A stretch of 64,000 nucleotides of DNA, from NCBI RefSeq assembly GCF_027789125.1, contig NZ_JAQFVF010000088.1, forward strand, positions 186,001 to 250,000, read 5' to 3'. The stretch is from Paenibacillus aestuarii (lineage in GTDB: Bacteria > Bacillota > Bacilli > Paenibacillales > NBRC-103111). Shown here one piece after another: positions 34,496 to 43,300 of this stretch. The notes beneath the pieces were generated by a model that was not told the origin of the DNA, made no database searches, and was given only the letters and a program-made list of their open reading frames with translations. Within the stretch, counting starts at the first letter, position 1. Every line of letters starts with the position of its first letter. A program made the position numbers and the translations under genes.

Positions 34496-37400
34496 TTGCG
34501 GAAGTTAAAAGTTTTCATATCCGTGTGTATGCTGTCGACAACACTGCCATCTTCTGTGTTAGCGGGCTACACACTCGATCGGGATAATAACGGCGTTGAC
34601 ATTCAAGATGTCGTGCGGGCCTTACAAGATAGCCAGGCGGCGGTCGCCATTACGGGCAAAAGCACGTTCGATAAGGCCGATGTGCAAAATCTCCTTAGTC
34701 AAATCCAACCAATAAGCCAACGGTCCGTTAAAGGGACGATTACAGGTTACGTGCTGGATGAAACAGGGGAAACCGTACCGGGAGCTGAGGTTGTTCTTGT
34801 CGACTTGGGCTTGACCGTATTAACGGATGCGTCCGGAAAATTTGAATTTAACAACGTCCCAGCCATGTACCAGGCCAAGGTTCGTGTCCATAAAGCCGAT
34901 TACACCGATGTGTATTCCGAAGCATTTAATATTTTGCCGGGAAATTCCCTCGTTCTGGACAACCTTTTCCTAACGAGTATACCATCCCTAGGCTCCGTTG
35001 CCGGGTATGTGTTCACGGCGGATCAGCAGCCTTTGGAATCGGCACTTGTTACGCTCAACGGGCCAGCGGGTACACGGAATGCGCGTTCGGATACGAGGGG
35101 CTACTTTTATCTCGATGCGGTGCCGACAGGCAATTGGAATGTGACCGTGACGAAGGACACGTACATAAGGGATGAACTGACCTTGACCGTAACGGCGAAC
35201 AGCTTGGTTACCATGCCCCCTGTCTACCTGGAAAAAGCGGTCAATACCCAGCCGACAGGCAGCATTGTGGGAGTCGTCAAGTCGGACGTGGATCAACCTC
35301 TGCAGGGGGCTCAAGTTAGTGTCACGGGCACGACTTATCAGGCTTTCACGGATGCGACTGGCACGTTTATGCTAACTCAAATACCATACGGCGCAGCCGA
35401 TTTGGATATCGCGATGGCTGGTTATCAGACGGCGCATATTTCAGGGGTGCCTGTCACTGCCGATGTCTATAATACCGGTACGACCAGACTAATCTCTCAA
35501 GGTGTGATAGGCGTTGTTCGGGATAGCGAAGGCGGCGCTGCTTTATCAAATGTCAGTATCCACTTAGAAGCAACTGATGGCAGCTATGCAAAAACGATTA
35601 CCTCGGATGCCGACGGGAAGTTCAGCTACACCCAAGTCCCTCCTAATAAGGCTTATACAATCTCGGTTACATATGCAGGCTATCTTTTGTACCCAATGCA
35701 GCCATTTATGGTCAATCAAGGGCAGTCTACAGTAAAAGAGATCTATTTGCAGCGCGGTGCTGCTGTCAGCACGGAACATGAGCTGCTTGATGCACTTGCG
35801 GATCCGATGGTTCCGTACATTTTGGTATTGGACGATATTCATCTAACACGTCCATATGCGTTTAACCGGAGTGTGCAGCTTCAGGGCATTAGCGGTTCCC
35901 ACACACAGTTGACGGCGCCAAGCTTTACAATGGATACGAGCAGTTCTTATCCCAATGTAAGCTTTGGAGATTTAGATATGTATTCCGATGTGGGTAATGA
36001 TGAAACCAATCTGCAGGCAGCACTCAGCAGCTTCTTGGGGTCAATTAAGGTGAACGGGTTTGCAGGCTATACAGGTATGATTCAAAGGAAGGATTCGGCG
36101 AATTACTTTGTTGCTGGTGAGGGAAGCGAGCTTACAGCTTATGTGCAAGACGCACAAGGCTTGCTTGGAGCTTTGTCGAATGCTAACGTTGCTACGATCT
36201 ATATGGCCCGTGATATAACAGTCTATAATGATCTAGCGTTCCCAGATCGTCCGATTCGACTGACCAGCCAAACACAGAAAGTATTAGCAACGAACCAATA
36301 TACTCACGCGGAGCAAATACAATTATCCAATGTCAGTTTGCTGCCAGATTCGACACCTCCGCAGTTGTCCGGCATTACAACTGGCGTCGTAGAGCTCGAA
36401 TCGCAGCAGGTTAAGGCAACTTCCAATGAGCCCGCGATCCTGTACTTGGTACCTGCAGAGACATCGTCTAATGCCGAGGACATTGCAGCGCACTACGTTG
36501 CCAAAACAAACGCCATTAATGACGAAGAGGCCTCAATCGAGTTATTGAACGTACCTCAAGGGGATTACGTGTTATACGCGATTGATGCGGCGGGCAATGT
36601 ATCGAACCCATCCGATATGATCAACGTGCGCAAATCAGTTGCAAATGCATTATTAACTATTCGCAATGGTCTACACATTGCGAATATGGCTGGCGTTACA
36701 AAATACGATTATGAGCGTGCAGGCTTGCATAGTCTGTATAACGAGCAATTAGACTTGTATGGATTTGCGCTTAACATGGATAAGGATGCATTATTGTCGG
36801 TTATAGATGATCATGACTTTGTTGATAAAATGCAAGTGTGGGTGGATACGGCCAATGAAACGCCGGTCATTCAGCGCGCATTAATGTCCGGATTCTTTTC
36901 TGGACACAGTAACTTTGATTGGTCCTATCTTAATGCCAACGCCGAGAGCATCCTTACGAGCTATCATTTATCAGGGATTTACTCGACCTCACAGCTTATT
37001 GCTGCAGAGCATTTGATGGAGCAGGCCTATAAGCAGGGCAACTATAAGCTTCTCTTCAAAGAGGTTATACAGAATGCCATTGACTGTTCAGTACCTTCAC
37101 CAGAGCAATCAGGCTGGACAGGCGATCCTGTGCCGCAGGGGCCAGGAACGAAGCAGGTAGCCCTTAGCCTGAGCCTAAGGAATGCAAATGGGGACTCGTT
37201 ACAAGGTTATACAGCTGAAGATTTCAGCGTCAAGGTCGGCCAGGAGCAGTTATCACTAGGGGATACGGAGTTTTTCCCATCGTTTGCTTATGACGATAGC
37301 AGTAAGACTTATCGGATCATGTTTAAAGGCAGCGAAGATTCGGCATCGTATGTGCTGTCCAATCTTTCACTTCAAGGAACTGTCATCCTGGAGCAACCGC

Positions 37401-38257
37401 TGTCTGTGACCACGCCGGTGAGCGATTATTCGACGGAATATGCAGCCCAGATCGTAAGCCAGCATTTGAAGGCTGATGGCTCGAACGTGGTCGTGACGTT
37501 CAAGCTCGCTAGCTCAAGCGGGGAAGGGATTACGGGCCTTACCGCATTAGATGTGAAAGCCAAAGTAGGCGGAGAGACAAGGGGAATATTTGACCCTGAT
37601 ATGTTTACTAACTTTACCGATCTGGGTGGAGGCGTATACAGTTTCGAGGTGCTGGAGTCCGTACTGGCAAGTCCAATCATATTGGATAACTTAACCGCTC
37701 AAGTCGACGGTGCGGATATTACCATCGCGACGGCAGTTTCCGTCAATCGCCAAGCGGCGCTCATCGAGCAGGCAGTTGCCGTGCATAACCAGGGCATTCT
37801 GAGTGGTACGTTGCTGCTCACGGGCAACTTGATAAACAGCTTGGCAGACATCGATTTGATCAATTTGCTCAGCCTAAATCAAAATTTGCAGCTTGCTTAT
37901 GGGGCGCATGGTAATGAATTGACGGAGGCATCGATCAGGCGAATTATCAATGGCATGAAACTGCTGGCAGGCCAGAGTCAATCACTGGATGACGTAGCGG
38001 ATACGTACGGGCTTGTTTTTAAGCAAAATGTAACAGGAGACGTGCGTACTTCCGTAAATGTGCGCAATAGCAGCGGCTACTTAAGCAACTATGGTGCTTC
38101 AAGTTCCGGCAATCACTACGAATTCTCCTTCGAGCATACAGCTGAATATCCTGTTGTTCTCACGTATATAGCTACTGACGAGGAGAAGCTGGCTTATGCC
38201 AGCGACGGTTCGGCTGTGCCTGACTTTGAAATTATTTTTACATTCCCTTTAGCATAA
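34496..38257 (+). CDS. Large secreted protein with dockerin-like loop and CarboxypepD_reg repeats
   Basis: 1253 residues from a TTG start, with GGGGGGAA just upstream. A signal peptide ends near SSVLAG. It is followed at once by LDRDNNGVDIQDVVRAL, a calcium-loop pattern of the dockerin/EF-hand type, with a degenerate second copy. Four carboxypeptidase-regulatory-like beta-sandwich repeats follow (about 80-145, 165-235, 250-320 and 335-405; each has a G-x-V ... TDASGKFEFNNVP pattern). Then come a region with two parallel-beta-like segments (ILVLDDIHLTRPY; TIYMARDITVYNDLAF) and C-terminal repeats with VTFKLASSSGEGITGL. There is no SLH, LPXTG or membrane anchor, so it should be released or held by other proteins. 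Function unknown. A GCCGATAA at 34418-34425 resembles a sigma-D -10 but lacks its -35. Confidence 0.8.
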   Translation: MRKLKVFISVCMLSTTLPSSVLAGYTLDRDNNGVDIQDVVRALQDSQAAVAITGKSTFDKADVQNLLSQIQPISQRSVKGTITGYVLDETGETVPGAEVVLVDLGLTVLTDASGKFEFNNVPAMYQAKVRVHKADYTDVYSEAFNILPGNSLVLDNLFLTSIPSLGSVAGYVFTADQQPLESALVTLNGPAGTRNARSDTRGYFYLDAVPTGNWNVTVTKDTYIRDELTLTVTANSLVTMPPVYLEKAVNTQPTGSIVGVVKSDVDQPLQGAQVSVTGTTYQAFTDATGTFMLTQIPYGAADLDIAMAGYQTAHISGVPVTADVYNTGTTRLISQGVIGVVRDSEGGAALSNVSIHLEATDGSYAKTITSDADGKFSYTQVPPNKAYTISVTYAGYLLYPMQPFMVNQGQSTVKEIYLQRGAAVSTEHELLDALADPMVPYILVLDDIHLTRPYAFNRSVQLQGISGSHTQLTAPSFTMDTSSSYPNVSFGDLDMYSDVGNDETNLQAALSSFLGSIKVNGFAGYTGMIQRKDSANYFVAGEGSELTAYVQDAQGLLGALSNANVATIYMARDITVYNDLAFPDRPIRLTSQTQKVLATNQYTHAEQIQLSNVSLLPDSTPPQLSGITTGVVELESQQVKATSNEPAILYLVPAETSSNAEDIAAHYVAKTNAINDEEASIELLNVPQGDYVLYAIDAAGNVSNPSDMINVRKSVANALLTIRNGLHIANMAGVTKYDYERAGLHSLYNEQLDLYGFALNMDKDALLSVIDDHDFVDKMQVWVDTANETPVIQRALMSGFFSGHSNFDWSYLNANAESILTSYHLSGIYSTSQLIAAEHLMEQAYKQGNYKLLFKEVIQNAIDCSVPSPEQSGWTGDPVPQGPGTKQVALSLSLRNANGDSLQGYTAEDFSVKVGQEQLSLGDTEFFPSFAYDDSSKTYRIMFKGSEDSASYVLSNLSLQGTVILEQPLSVTTPVSDYSTEYAAQIVSQHLKADGSNVVVTFKLASSSGEGITGLTALDVKAKVGGETRGIFDPDMFTNFTDLGGGVYSFEVLESVLASPIILDNLTAQVDGADITIATAVSVNRQAALIEQAVAVHNQGILSGTLLLTGNLINSLADIDLINLLSLNQNLQLAYGAHGNELTEASIRRIINGMKLLAGQSQSLDDVADTYGLVFKQNVTGDVRTSVNVRNSSGYLSNYGASSSGNHYEFSFEHTAEYPVVLTYIATDEEKLAYASDGSAVPDFEIIFTFPLA

Positions 38258-38266
38258 AAAAATGAC

Positions 38267-38302
38267 TAGAGCCCGCCTTCGCATCTTTGAAGGCGGGCTC
38301 TA
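38267..38302. terminator. Terminator between convergent genes
   Basis: A 14-bp perfect stem (38267-38280 with 38289-38302) has T-rich sequence on the minus strand (seven T after GTCA), so it mainly serves the minus-strand SRPBCC gene. Confidence 0.85.
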
Positions 38303-38307
38303 TCAGC

Positions 38308-38760
38308 TTACCAGCCAAAATCCATAGTCTTGCCAGTTTCAGCGTATGTTTTCACATTGCTTAGAATCATCGGCCAGCTTTGTTTTGTAGATTCGTAGGA
38401 CGGATGATGCTCCGGCCATTGATCGTTGACCAGCGTTATCTTCGTGCACGAGCCTACCTTCTCCAGCGCGAGAGTAACCCTTGTCTCGAGCTCGGCATGG
38501 TTCTCACGGTAAGATGGTCCGGGATGCTCTGTATAGCTCATGCGCTGGTTAGGCACAAACTCCAGCACGTTCCCATATACATGAACCGTTTCGTCCCCAT
38601 CATTGCCAGGTCCTACATATTGATAAGGAGCTCCGATTTCAAAGGTCGTTTGCAGTGTGCTTCCGAAAAAGATAGCCCTTGTCCCCTCAGGGGATACAAA
38701 AATCTGCCATATGTCCTCCGGCGTAGCGTTGATATAAAATTCATACTTCAATTCGTCCAT
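38308..38760 (-). CDS. SRPBCC/AHSA1-family protein
   Basis: 150 residues. The AHSA1/START-like fold is recognisable at FYINATPEDIWQIFVSPEGTRAIFFGS near the start and by the strand pattern ending MILSNVKTYAETGK. Such proteins form a hydrophobic ligand cavity; the ligand is unknown. It is divergent from an AraC regulator whose downstream neighbour is another SRPBCC protein. Confidence 0.83.
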   Translation of the reverse strand: MDELKYEFYINATPEDIWQIFVSPEGTRAIFFGSTLQTTFEIGAPYQYVGPGNDGDETVHVYGNVLEFVPNQRMSYTEHPGPSYRENHAELETRVTLALEKVGSCTKITLVNDQWPEHHPSYESTKQSWPMILSNVKTYAETGKTMDFGW

Positions 38761-38877
38761 GATCTAACCTCCGTTTAATGTATAATATTTTCCAATTACT
38801 TGGTCTTAATGTTACTATAAACATAGTGATAAGTATTGTAAAAACGCGACAAAACGAACGTATTTGGAGGAATGAAG

Positions 38878-39699
38878 ATGAATCCAAGCGATACTCCATC
38901 CAACAAAGGGATCCTGCACGCGGAAGCGGGTTTGCAGCGCTTCACGCTCAAGCGGATCGAACCGTCCGCAGACCTGGAACCGTTTATTGAGCATTACTGG
39001 GTCGTGCGGTGGGATTTACGGGACCAAACGCCGTTTTCACAAACGATTTTGTCTTATCCGAACGTGAATCTATCCTTCGAGCAGGAGAATGGAAAGCAGT
39101 TTAGCGGGGTTTACGGCGTACCACAAACGACCTATACACGCAACCTGCGGGGCGAAGGCAGAGTGCTGGGCATCAAGTTCAAACCAGGCGGGTTTTACCC
39201 CTTTTGGCAGCAGCCGATATCCATGCTGACGGGGCGAATCCTTAGTTTCGAAGGTGCCTTTGGGGTAAGCGCGCAGCAGTTGGAACAGATGATGTTCACA
39301 CAAGAAGATGATCATCGGATGGCTGACATTGCCGAGGATTTCTTGCGGAAGCGGCACCCTGAACCTGATTACAACGTCAAACTGATCAATCAAATGGTGC
39401 AAGCCGCCATTGCGCAACGGACTATTACCAAGGTTGAAGACCTTGCCAGCCTATTCGATATGAACAAAAGAACGCTGCAGCGGCTGTTTAATCGTTACGT
39501 CGGTGTTAGCCCCAAGTGGGTCATTCAGCGCTTCCGTCTTCAGGATGCTGCAGAGCTGATGGAGCAGGGCGGCGTGCCGGACTGGTCCGGGCTTTCACTC
39601 GATCTAGGCTATTACGATCAAGCGCACTTCATCAAAACGTTTAAAGCAATAATTGGCAAATCGCCCGAGCAGTATGTCAAAGAAATTGGGCTGGCTTAA
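38878..39699 (+). CDS. AraC-family regulator with DUF6597-type sensor domain
   Basis: 273 residues from the second of two close ATG codons, seven bases after TTTGGAGG. The N-terminal region (ADLEPFIEHYWVVRWDL ... YPNVNLSFE ... GIKFKPGGFYPFW) matches the sensor found with AraC domains in many Firmicutes. The C-terminal part has two helix-turn-helix units (LFDMNKRTLQRLFNRYVGVS and LGYYDQAHFIKTFKAIIGKS). It sits between two SRPBCC genes, one divergent and one 28 bases downstream, and probably regulates both. Confidence 0.86.
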   Translation: MNPSDTPSNKGILHAEAGLQRFTLKRIEPSADLEPFIEHYWVVRWDLRDQTPFSQTILSYPNVNLSFEQENGKQFSGVYGVPQTTYTRNLRGEGRVLGIKFKPGGFYPFWQQPISMLTGRILSFEGAFGVSAQQLEQMMFTQEDDHRMADIAEDFLRKRHPEPDYNVKLINQMVQAAIAQRTITKVEDLASLFDMNKRTLQRLFNRYVGVSPKWVIQRFRLQDAAELMEQGGVPDWSGLSLDLGYYDQAHFIKTFKAIIGKSPEQYVKEIGLA

Positions 39700-39727
39700 T
39701 CATATAAAATTTACAAGGAGGAAAACA

Positions 39728-40261
39728 ATGAATAATCATGTTACGCTTGTTGATGTGGGAACTGTTCGTGTCGAGCGGCTGCTGCCTGGTCCGATTGAAC
39801 GTGTCTGGACGTATTTGACCGATTCGGAGAAGCGGGGGACCTGGCTGGCAGCGGGCAACATAGAGCTGCGCGTGGGAGGTAAAGTGGAGCTGAATTTCAT
39901 CCACAGCCAACTATCCGATTTTGTCGAACCGACCCCAGAGCGGTACAAACATTTGGAACAAGGACATACCAACTATGGCATTGTTACTCGTTGCGAGGAG
40001 CCTTTCCTGCTGAGCTACACTTGGGGAGATGGGTCGGAGGACGCTTCGGAAGTAACTTACGAACTGACCCTAAACGGTGAAGAAGTGCTGCTTGTTTTGA
40101 CCCATCGCCAACTCTCTGGAGAACGAGCGGTTATGGTTAGTGTTGCTGCTGGCTGGCATACCCATCTGGATATTCTAGGTGACCAGTTGAACGGCCGCAA
40201 GCGTCGGGCTTTTTGGTCGACACATGCTGTTATGGAAGCGGAGTATGAGAAGAAGCTTTGA
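39728..40261 (+). CDS. SRPBCC-family protein
   Basis: 177 residues from the ATG at 39728 behind AAGGAGG; the frame is open further upstream but has no start support. VERLLPGPIERVWTYLTDSEKRGTWLAAG is the typical SRPBCC/AHSA1 opening, and WHTHLDILGDQLNG near the end is the last helix. It likely forms an operon with the AraC gene before it. Confidence 0.86.
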   Translation: MNNHVTLVDVGTVRVERLLPGPIERVWTYLTDSEKRGTWLAAGNIELRVGGKVELNFIHSQLSDFVEPTPERYKHLEQGHTNYGIVTRCEEPFLLSYTWGDGSEDASEVTYELTLNGEEVLLVLTHRQLSGERAVMVSVAAGWHTHLDILGDQLNGRKRRAFWSTHAVMEAEYEKKL

Positions 40262-40277
40262 ATGCATTAAATTTATG

Positions 40278-40856
40278 TCAATTCAGTCGATGATAGCATT
40301 TCAGAAAGACTGGGTATAACCTTACAGATAGAAAGGCTTTCATCCATTTAGCGAATATATATCGTTTCGGAAGCACTGCGTAAGTATTTATAAAAAAATA
40401 GCATGCCTTTTGCTTTCGTATTTTAGGCTTCTTTACTTGATCTGTTGCATGCTGTTGTTTGCTTGTATCAAGCCGAATTTGCTCTTTTTGCAAGGCTAAA
40501 GCAATTTTTGCAATTAATAGTTTTGCGGTGTGGTAATTAACGCCCATCAATTTGGCGAACGAAGTGATCGTATGCCGATGACCATCTTGTATCAGGATCT
40601 GAATAGCTCGGAACCATACCAATAACGACAGCTTGGACTTATGCATCACTGTTCCTGCAGTTAATGATATTTGAACCCTGCATTCTTTGCACTCCTATAA
40701 GTTACGAGTTTGAATCTTATAAAAAGTATCATTATCGCAATTGGGACAGCAGAATCCGTCTGACCAGCGCATTTTCATTAAATACTTTTCACAATTCGCT
40801 TCTGTTCGAAAATCCATATGAATAGCGTCATGCAATTTAAAAGTCACATCATCCAC
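40278..40856 (-). pseudogene. IS1595-type transposase remnant (amber stop, lacks DDE domain)
   Basis: Reading from GTG 40856, the N-terminal zinc ribbon is clear: ANCEKYLMKMRWSDGFCCP, then CPNC and ECKEC as the two Cys pairs, and SLTAGTVMHKSKLSL. A TAG at the codon just before ECKEC breaks the frame; the open part resumes and continues through a helix-turn-helix (FAKLMGVNYHTAKLLIAKI). This is the zinc-ribbon/HTH front of IS1595-family transposases. The DDE nuclease half is missing, and the last 60 residues show no likeness to it. The surrounding kilobase is visibly more AT-rich than its neighbours. No terminal inverted repeats were found by eye. Confidence 0.75.
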
Positions 40857-40867
40857 CCCACATGGAA

Positions 40868-40914
40868 GAACATTTGTTCTCTTTTATTATACTAAAACAA
40901 ATCTGCAATGTAAA
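40868..40914 (-). promoter_or_regulatory. Sigma-A promoter with DinR/LexA-type box before the transposase remnant
   Basis: On the minus strand TTTACA (40914-40909), 17 bases, TATAAT (40891-40886), then GAACAAATGTTC (40879-40868) over the expected start point. GAAC-N4-GTTC is the core of the Bacillus SOS box, and the central AAAT fits its RNRY pattern. The flanking C/G of the full consensus are replaced by A/T. Confidence 0.5.
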
Positions 40915-41221
40915 TCAAAAATTTGAATTATTATCCAAATTATCTCTGCTTCAAATGATTTATTCGAGAATCTCTTTTCTGTAGTATCTACAAAGTTTGA
41001 GCTTGTACTTTTAAATGGCTTGTTCCGAATATAGAGGATTTTCGATTTACCCCGTTTACCACGTGGACGAAAAGCTTGCGATTTGTTAACCCCGATTGAT
41101 TTGTAGATATCACAGAAAATGTATTTTCGAAAAATATACGGCGCTCGACCCGTGGCACGTATCTGCAGTGGTGCCGGGGCTGTTCTGCTCAAAGTGGCCG
41201 GATGCGGGGCATACATACAAC
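40915..41221. other. AT-rich stretch without a recognisable gene
   Basis: A minus-strand frame encodes a basic segment (VNKSQAFRPRGKRGKSKILYIRN) that could be the tail of a lost gene. The frame has no start with a Shine-Dalgarno sequence and its upstream part runs through the lipase terminator. Nothing else is visible. Confidence 0.4.
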
Positions 41222-41265
41222 AAAAGCTGCCCCAACATGCGCCAATGCTTGGCAGGGCAGCTTTT
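41222..41265. terminator. Bidirectional terminator at the lipase 3' end
   Basis: AAAAGCTGCCC (41222-41232) pairs with GGGCAGCTTTT (41255-41265). T-runs flank it on both strands. Confidence 0.8.
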
Positions 41266-41275
41266 TTTATAGCTT

Positions 41276-42055
41276 TCAACGCGGGCAGAGGCCTGGGTTC
41301 CGGCTGCACATCTCCTTGGTATAGCCCGGATCCAACTTGGCAAGCTCAGAGAAATAGTTACTCATCGCATGGTTGGCGGATAAGGAGCCTTTTTGAAAGC
41401 TGAGCTCATAACTTTTTTTCACATGAAGATAATGGTAGACTTCGTCCGTGCGGGGAGATTTGTAGATGACGGTAGGCAGCTGCGGGACGGCATCGAATTG
41501 GTTATGGATGCGCTGCCGGTTGTCGATAAGTTGGTTAAATCTACCTGCGAACGCCGGGCTGCCGACACGGGGAGAGGCGTACGTATACACAATCGGCGAT
41601 TTGAACTTGGTGTTGGCCGCGGCATCAGCGGCGCATAAAGTGGCAAGCCCGCCTCCCAGGCTGTGGCCGGTAATATATAGCTGCTTCTGAGCGGAGCGTT
41701 TGTTCAGCGTGGAAAGAATGCTTTTTCGCATAGATCGGTAAATGTTAAGAAAGCCCTCATGCACCAACCCCCCATCCCGAATATAAGGAAATGGAATTTG
41801 GCGTGCGATCACGTCAGAGATCCAGTCCGAAGTTGTGTTTGTCCCGCGAAATGCGACAATCACCCGATCATTGGATTCAATAATATACCCGAAATATTCC
41901 TCGCGGCCGATAAAGGAGGCGCCTTTAAAGGTCAAGTTTACGCTGTAGCCTCTTGGAACAATGAAAGTGCCGTCTGTATTATCAAACTGTTGATAGGTCT
42001 GACTAGCCACGGCACCTAAAAAAATAGCTAATCGTTGATCAAAGCTGCTACTCAT
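41276..42055 (-). CDS. Class 3 lipase (alpha/beta hydrolase)
   Basis: 259 residues. The nucleophile S132 lies in GHSLGGG; D188 (QFDAVPQLP) and H229 (SANHAMSNY) complete the triad at family spacing. VIVAFRGTNTTSDWISD near residue 65 is the lipase 3 oxyanion region. There is no signal peptide or membrane helix, so it is likely cytoplasmic, which is unusual for a triglyceride lipase and leaves the substrate open. The ATG follows GGAGGGGG. Confidence 0.9.
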   Translation of the reverse strand: MSSSFDQRLAIFLGAVASQTYQQFDNTDGTFIVPRGYSVNLTFKGASFIGREEYFGYIIESNDRVIVAFRGTNTTSDWISDVIARQIPFPYIRDGGLVHEGFLNIYRSMRKSILSTLNKRSAQKQLYITGHSLGGGLATLCAADAAANTKFKSPIVYTYASPRVGSPAFAGRFNQLIDNRQRIHNQFDAVPQLPTVIYKSPRTDEVYHYLHVKKSYELSFQKGSLSANHAMSNYFSELAKLDPGYTKEMCSRNPGLCPR

Positions 42056-42227
42056 ACGATCCCCCTCCCGACACAGGACCTTTTTTCATATATATATGTG
42101 TACGGCAGGCACTTGTCCTCTGGTATATGCCTATTTTCCATCTAATGGATAGAGTTTCCAATAGAACCGTGTTAAACTATGAAAATAGTTTTCTACCGGC
42201 GGTAAATAAGAGGTTGAGGTGATCGAG

Positions 42228-43298
42228 TTGAGGTCGATTTGGAAGTGGGTTGGACTCGGGATATTTACGCTTGTTTGTATTTTCCTGCTGAGCAATGTCC
42301 GGTACTTATTTATGTCCGTGCATCCTGATCAGATACGCGTGTCGCTTGGACCGGATATGACGGCAGAGAAGCTGGCCGGCGTGCTGCCCGGGAGCAAGGT
42401 CGTCGATCCGAAAATCGCGCTGCTCGCTGTCCCCTACGGGAAAGCGCAGGAATACGCTTTAACGGCGATGACCACCAGAGGTGTTTATCGCGCCTCAACG
42501 ATTCCATTAGATCATCCTGTTATTTCTTGGCGCTATTATGCCTCTCAGGTGCAAAATCAGACAACCGGCTTGCTCCACGGAGATTTTGGCACTTTTCGCA
42601 GCCCGACGAACTTGAAGGAGATGCGCGTTATTGATGCCATTCCGGACATGCTGCTGCGTACTTGCACATACTTTATTCCAGGTTTGCTTATGGCGATTGT
42701 GCTCAGTATTGTTCTAGCCTTGGCTGCATCGCTCTGGCGCGGCTTCGGTAAAGTGATCGACGGCGTCCATGTTCTGCTGCTCGGCTTGCCTGATTTTTTG
42801 CTGATCGTTCTGATTCAATTAGGCGCGGTTTATGTGACCCGAGCGCTTGGTCATTATGTGCTCCTGGTCGTACAAGTCGGAGATAAAACACCGTTCCTGA
42901 TCCCGTTCCTTGCGATTGCGCTGATCCCGACAGTCACGATCTATGGCGCGCTTCGTGTTGCGATGGCCCGCGAGCTTGGACAAGATTATGTCATCACAGC
43001 CTTGGCCAAAGGGTTAACCCGCCGTGAGGTACTTATGGGCCATGTGCTGCGCAATGTGATGGAGGACCTGCTCGTCATACTGCCTAAAGCGACGACTCTG
43101 GCGCTTGCTAGCATGGCGGTGGCGGAAGCGATCTGCGGTATTTTGGGACTGGGCGGATTTATTATTTCACCTGCTGTGCAGAGCATTTCGACGATATCAA
43201 TCATTTGCATGACACTAGCCATTCTTGCGATGTTGTTCCATGTGATCTACGCGCTGCTGCACAAAAGGGTTGTCATTCGCACAAGGGAGGCTGGCTGA
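42228..43298 (+). CDS. ABC transporter permease, DppB/OppB type
   Basis: 356 residues from a TTG at 42228; GAGGTGATC just before it matches the 16S rRNA tail over nine bases, which favours it over GTG 42219. It has one N-terminal helix, a long external segment (about 35-135) and five helices. The EAA loop is GQDYVITALAKGLTRREVLMGHVLRN, typical of peptide/nickel permeases. Only the second permease follows; no binding protein or ATPase lies nearby, so the ATPase must be supplied from elsewhere. Confidence 0.87.
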   Translation: MRSIWKWVGLGIFTLVCIFLLSNVRYLFMSVHPDQIRVSLGPDMTAEKLAGVLPGSKVVDPKIALLAVPYGKAQEYALTAMTTRGVYRASTIPLDHPVISWRYYASQVQNQTTGLLHGDFGTFRSPTNLKEMRVIDAIPDMLLRTCTYFIPGLLMAIVLSIVLALAASLWRGFGKVIDGVHVLLLGLPDFLLIVLIQLGAVYVTRALGHYVLLVVQVGDKTPFLIPFLAIALIPTVTIYGALRVAMARELGQDYVITALAKGLTRREVLMGHVLRNVMEDLLVILPKATTLALASMAVAEAICGILGLGGFIISPAVQSISTISIICMTLAILAMLFHVIYALLHKRVVIRTREAG

Positions 43299-43300
43299 CG

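Noticed and set aside
40887-41309. 140-codon minus-strand frame near the lipase
   Set aside because: Begins inside the lipase 3' end and crosses its terminator; only a basic stretch in the middle looks protein-like, too little to call.
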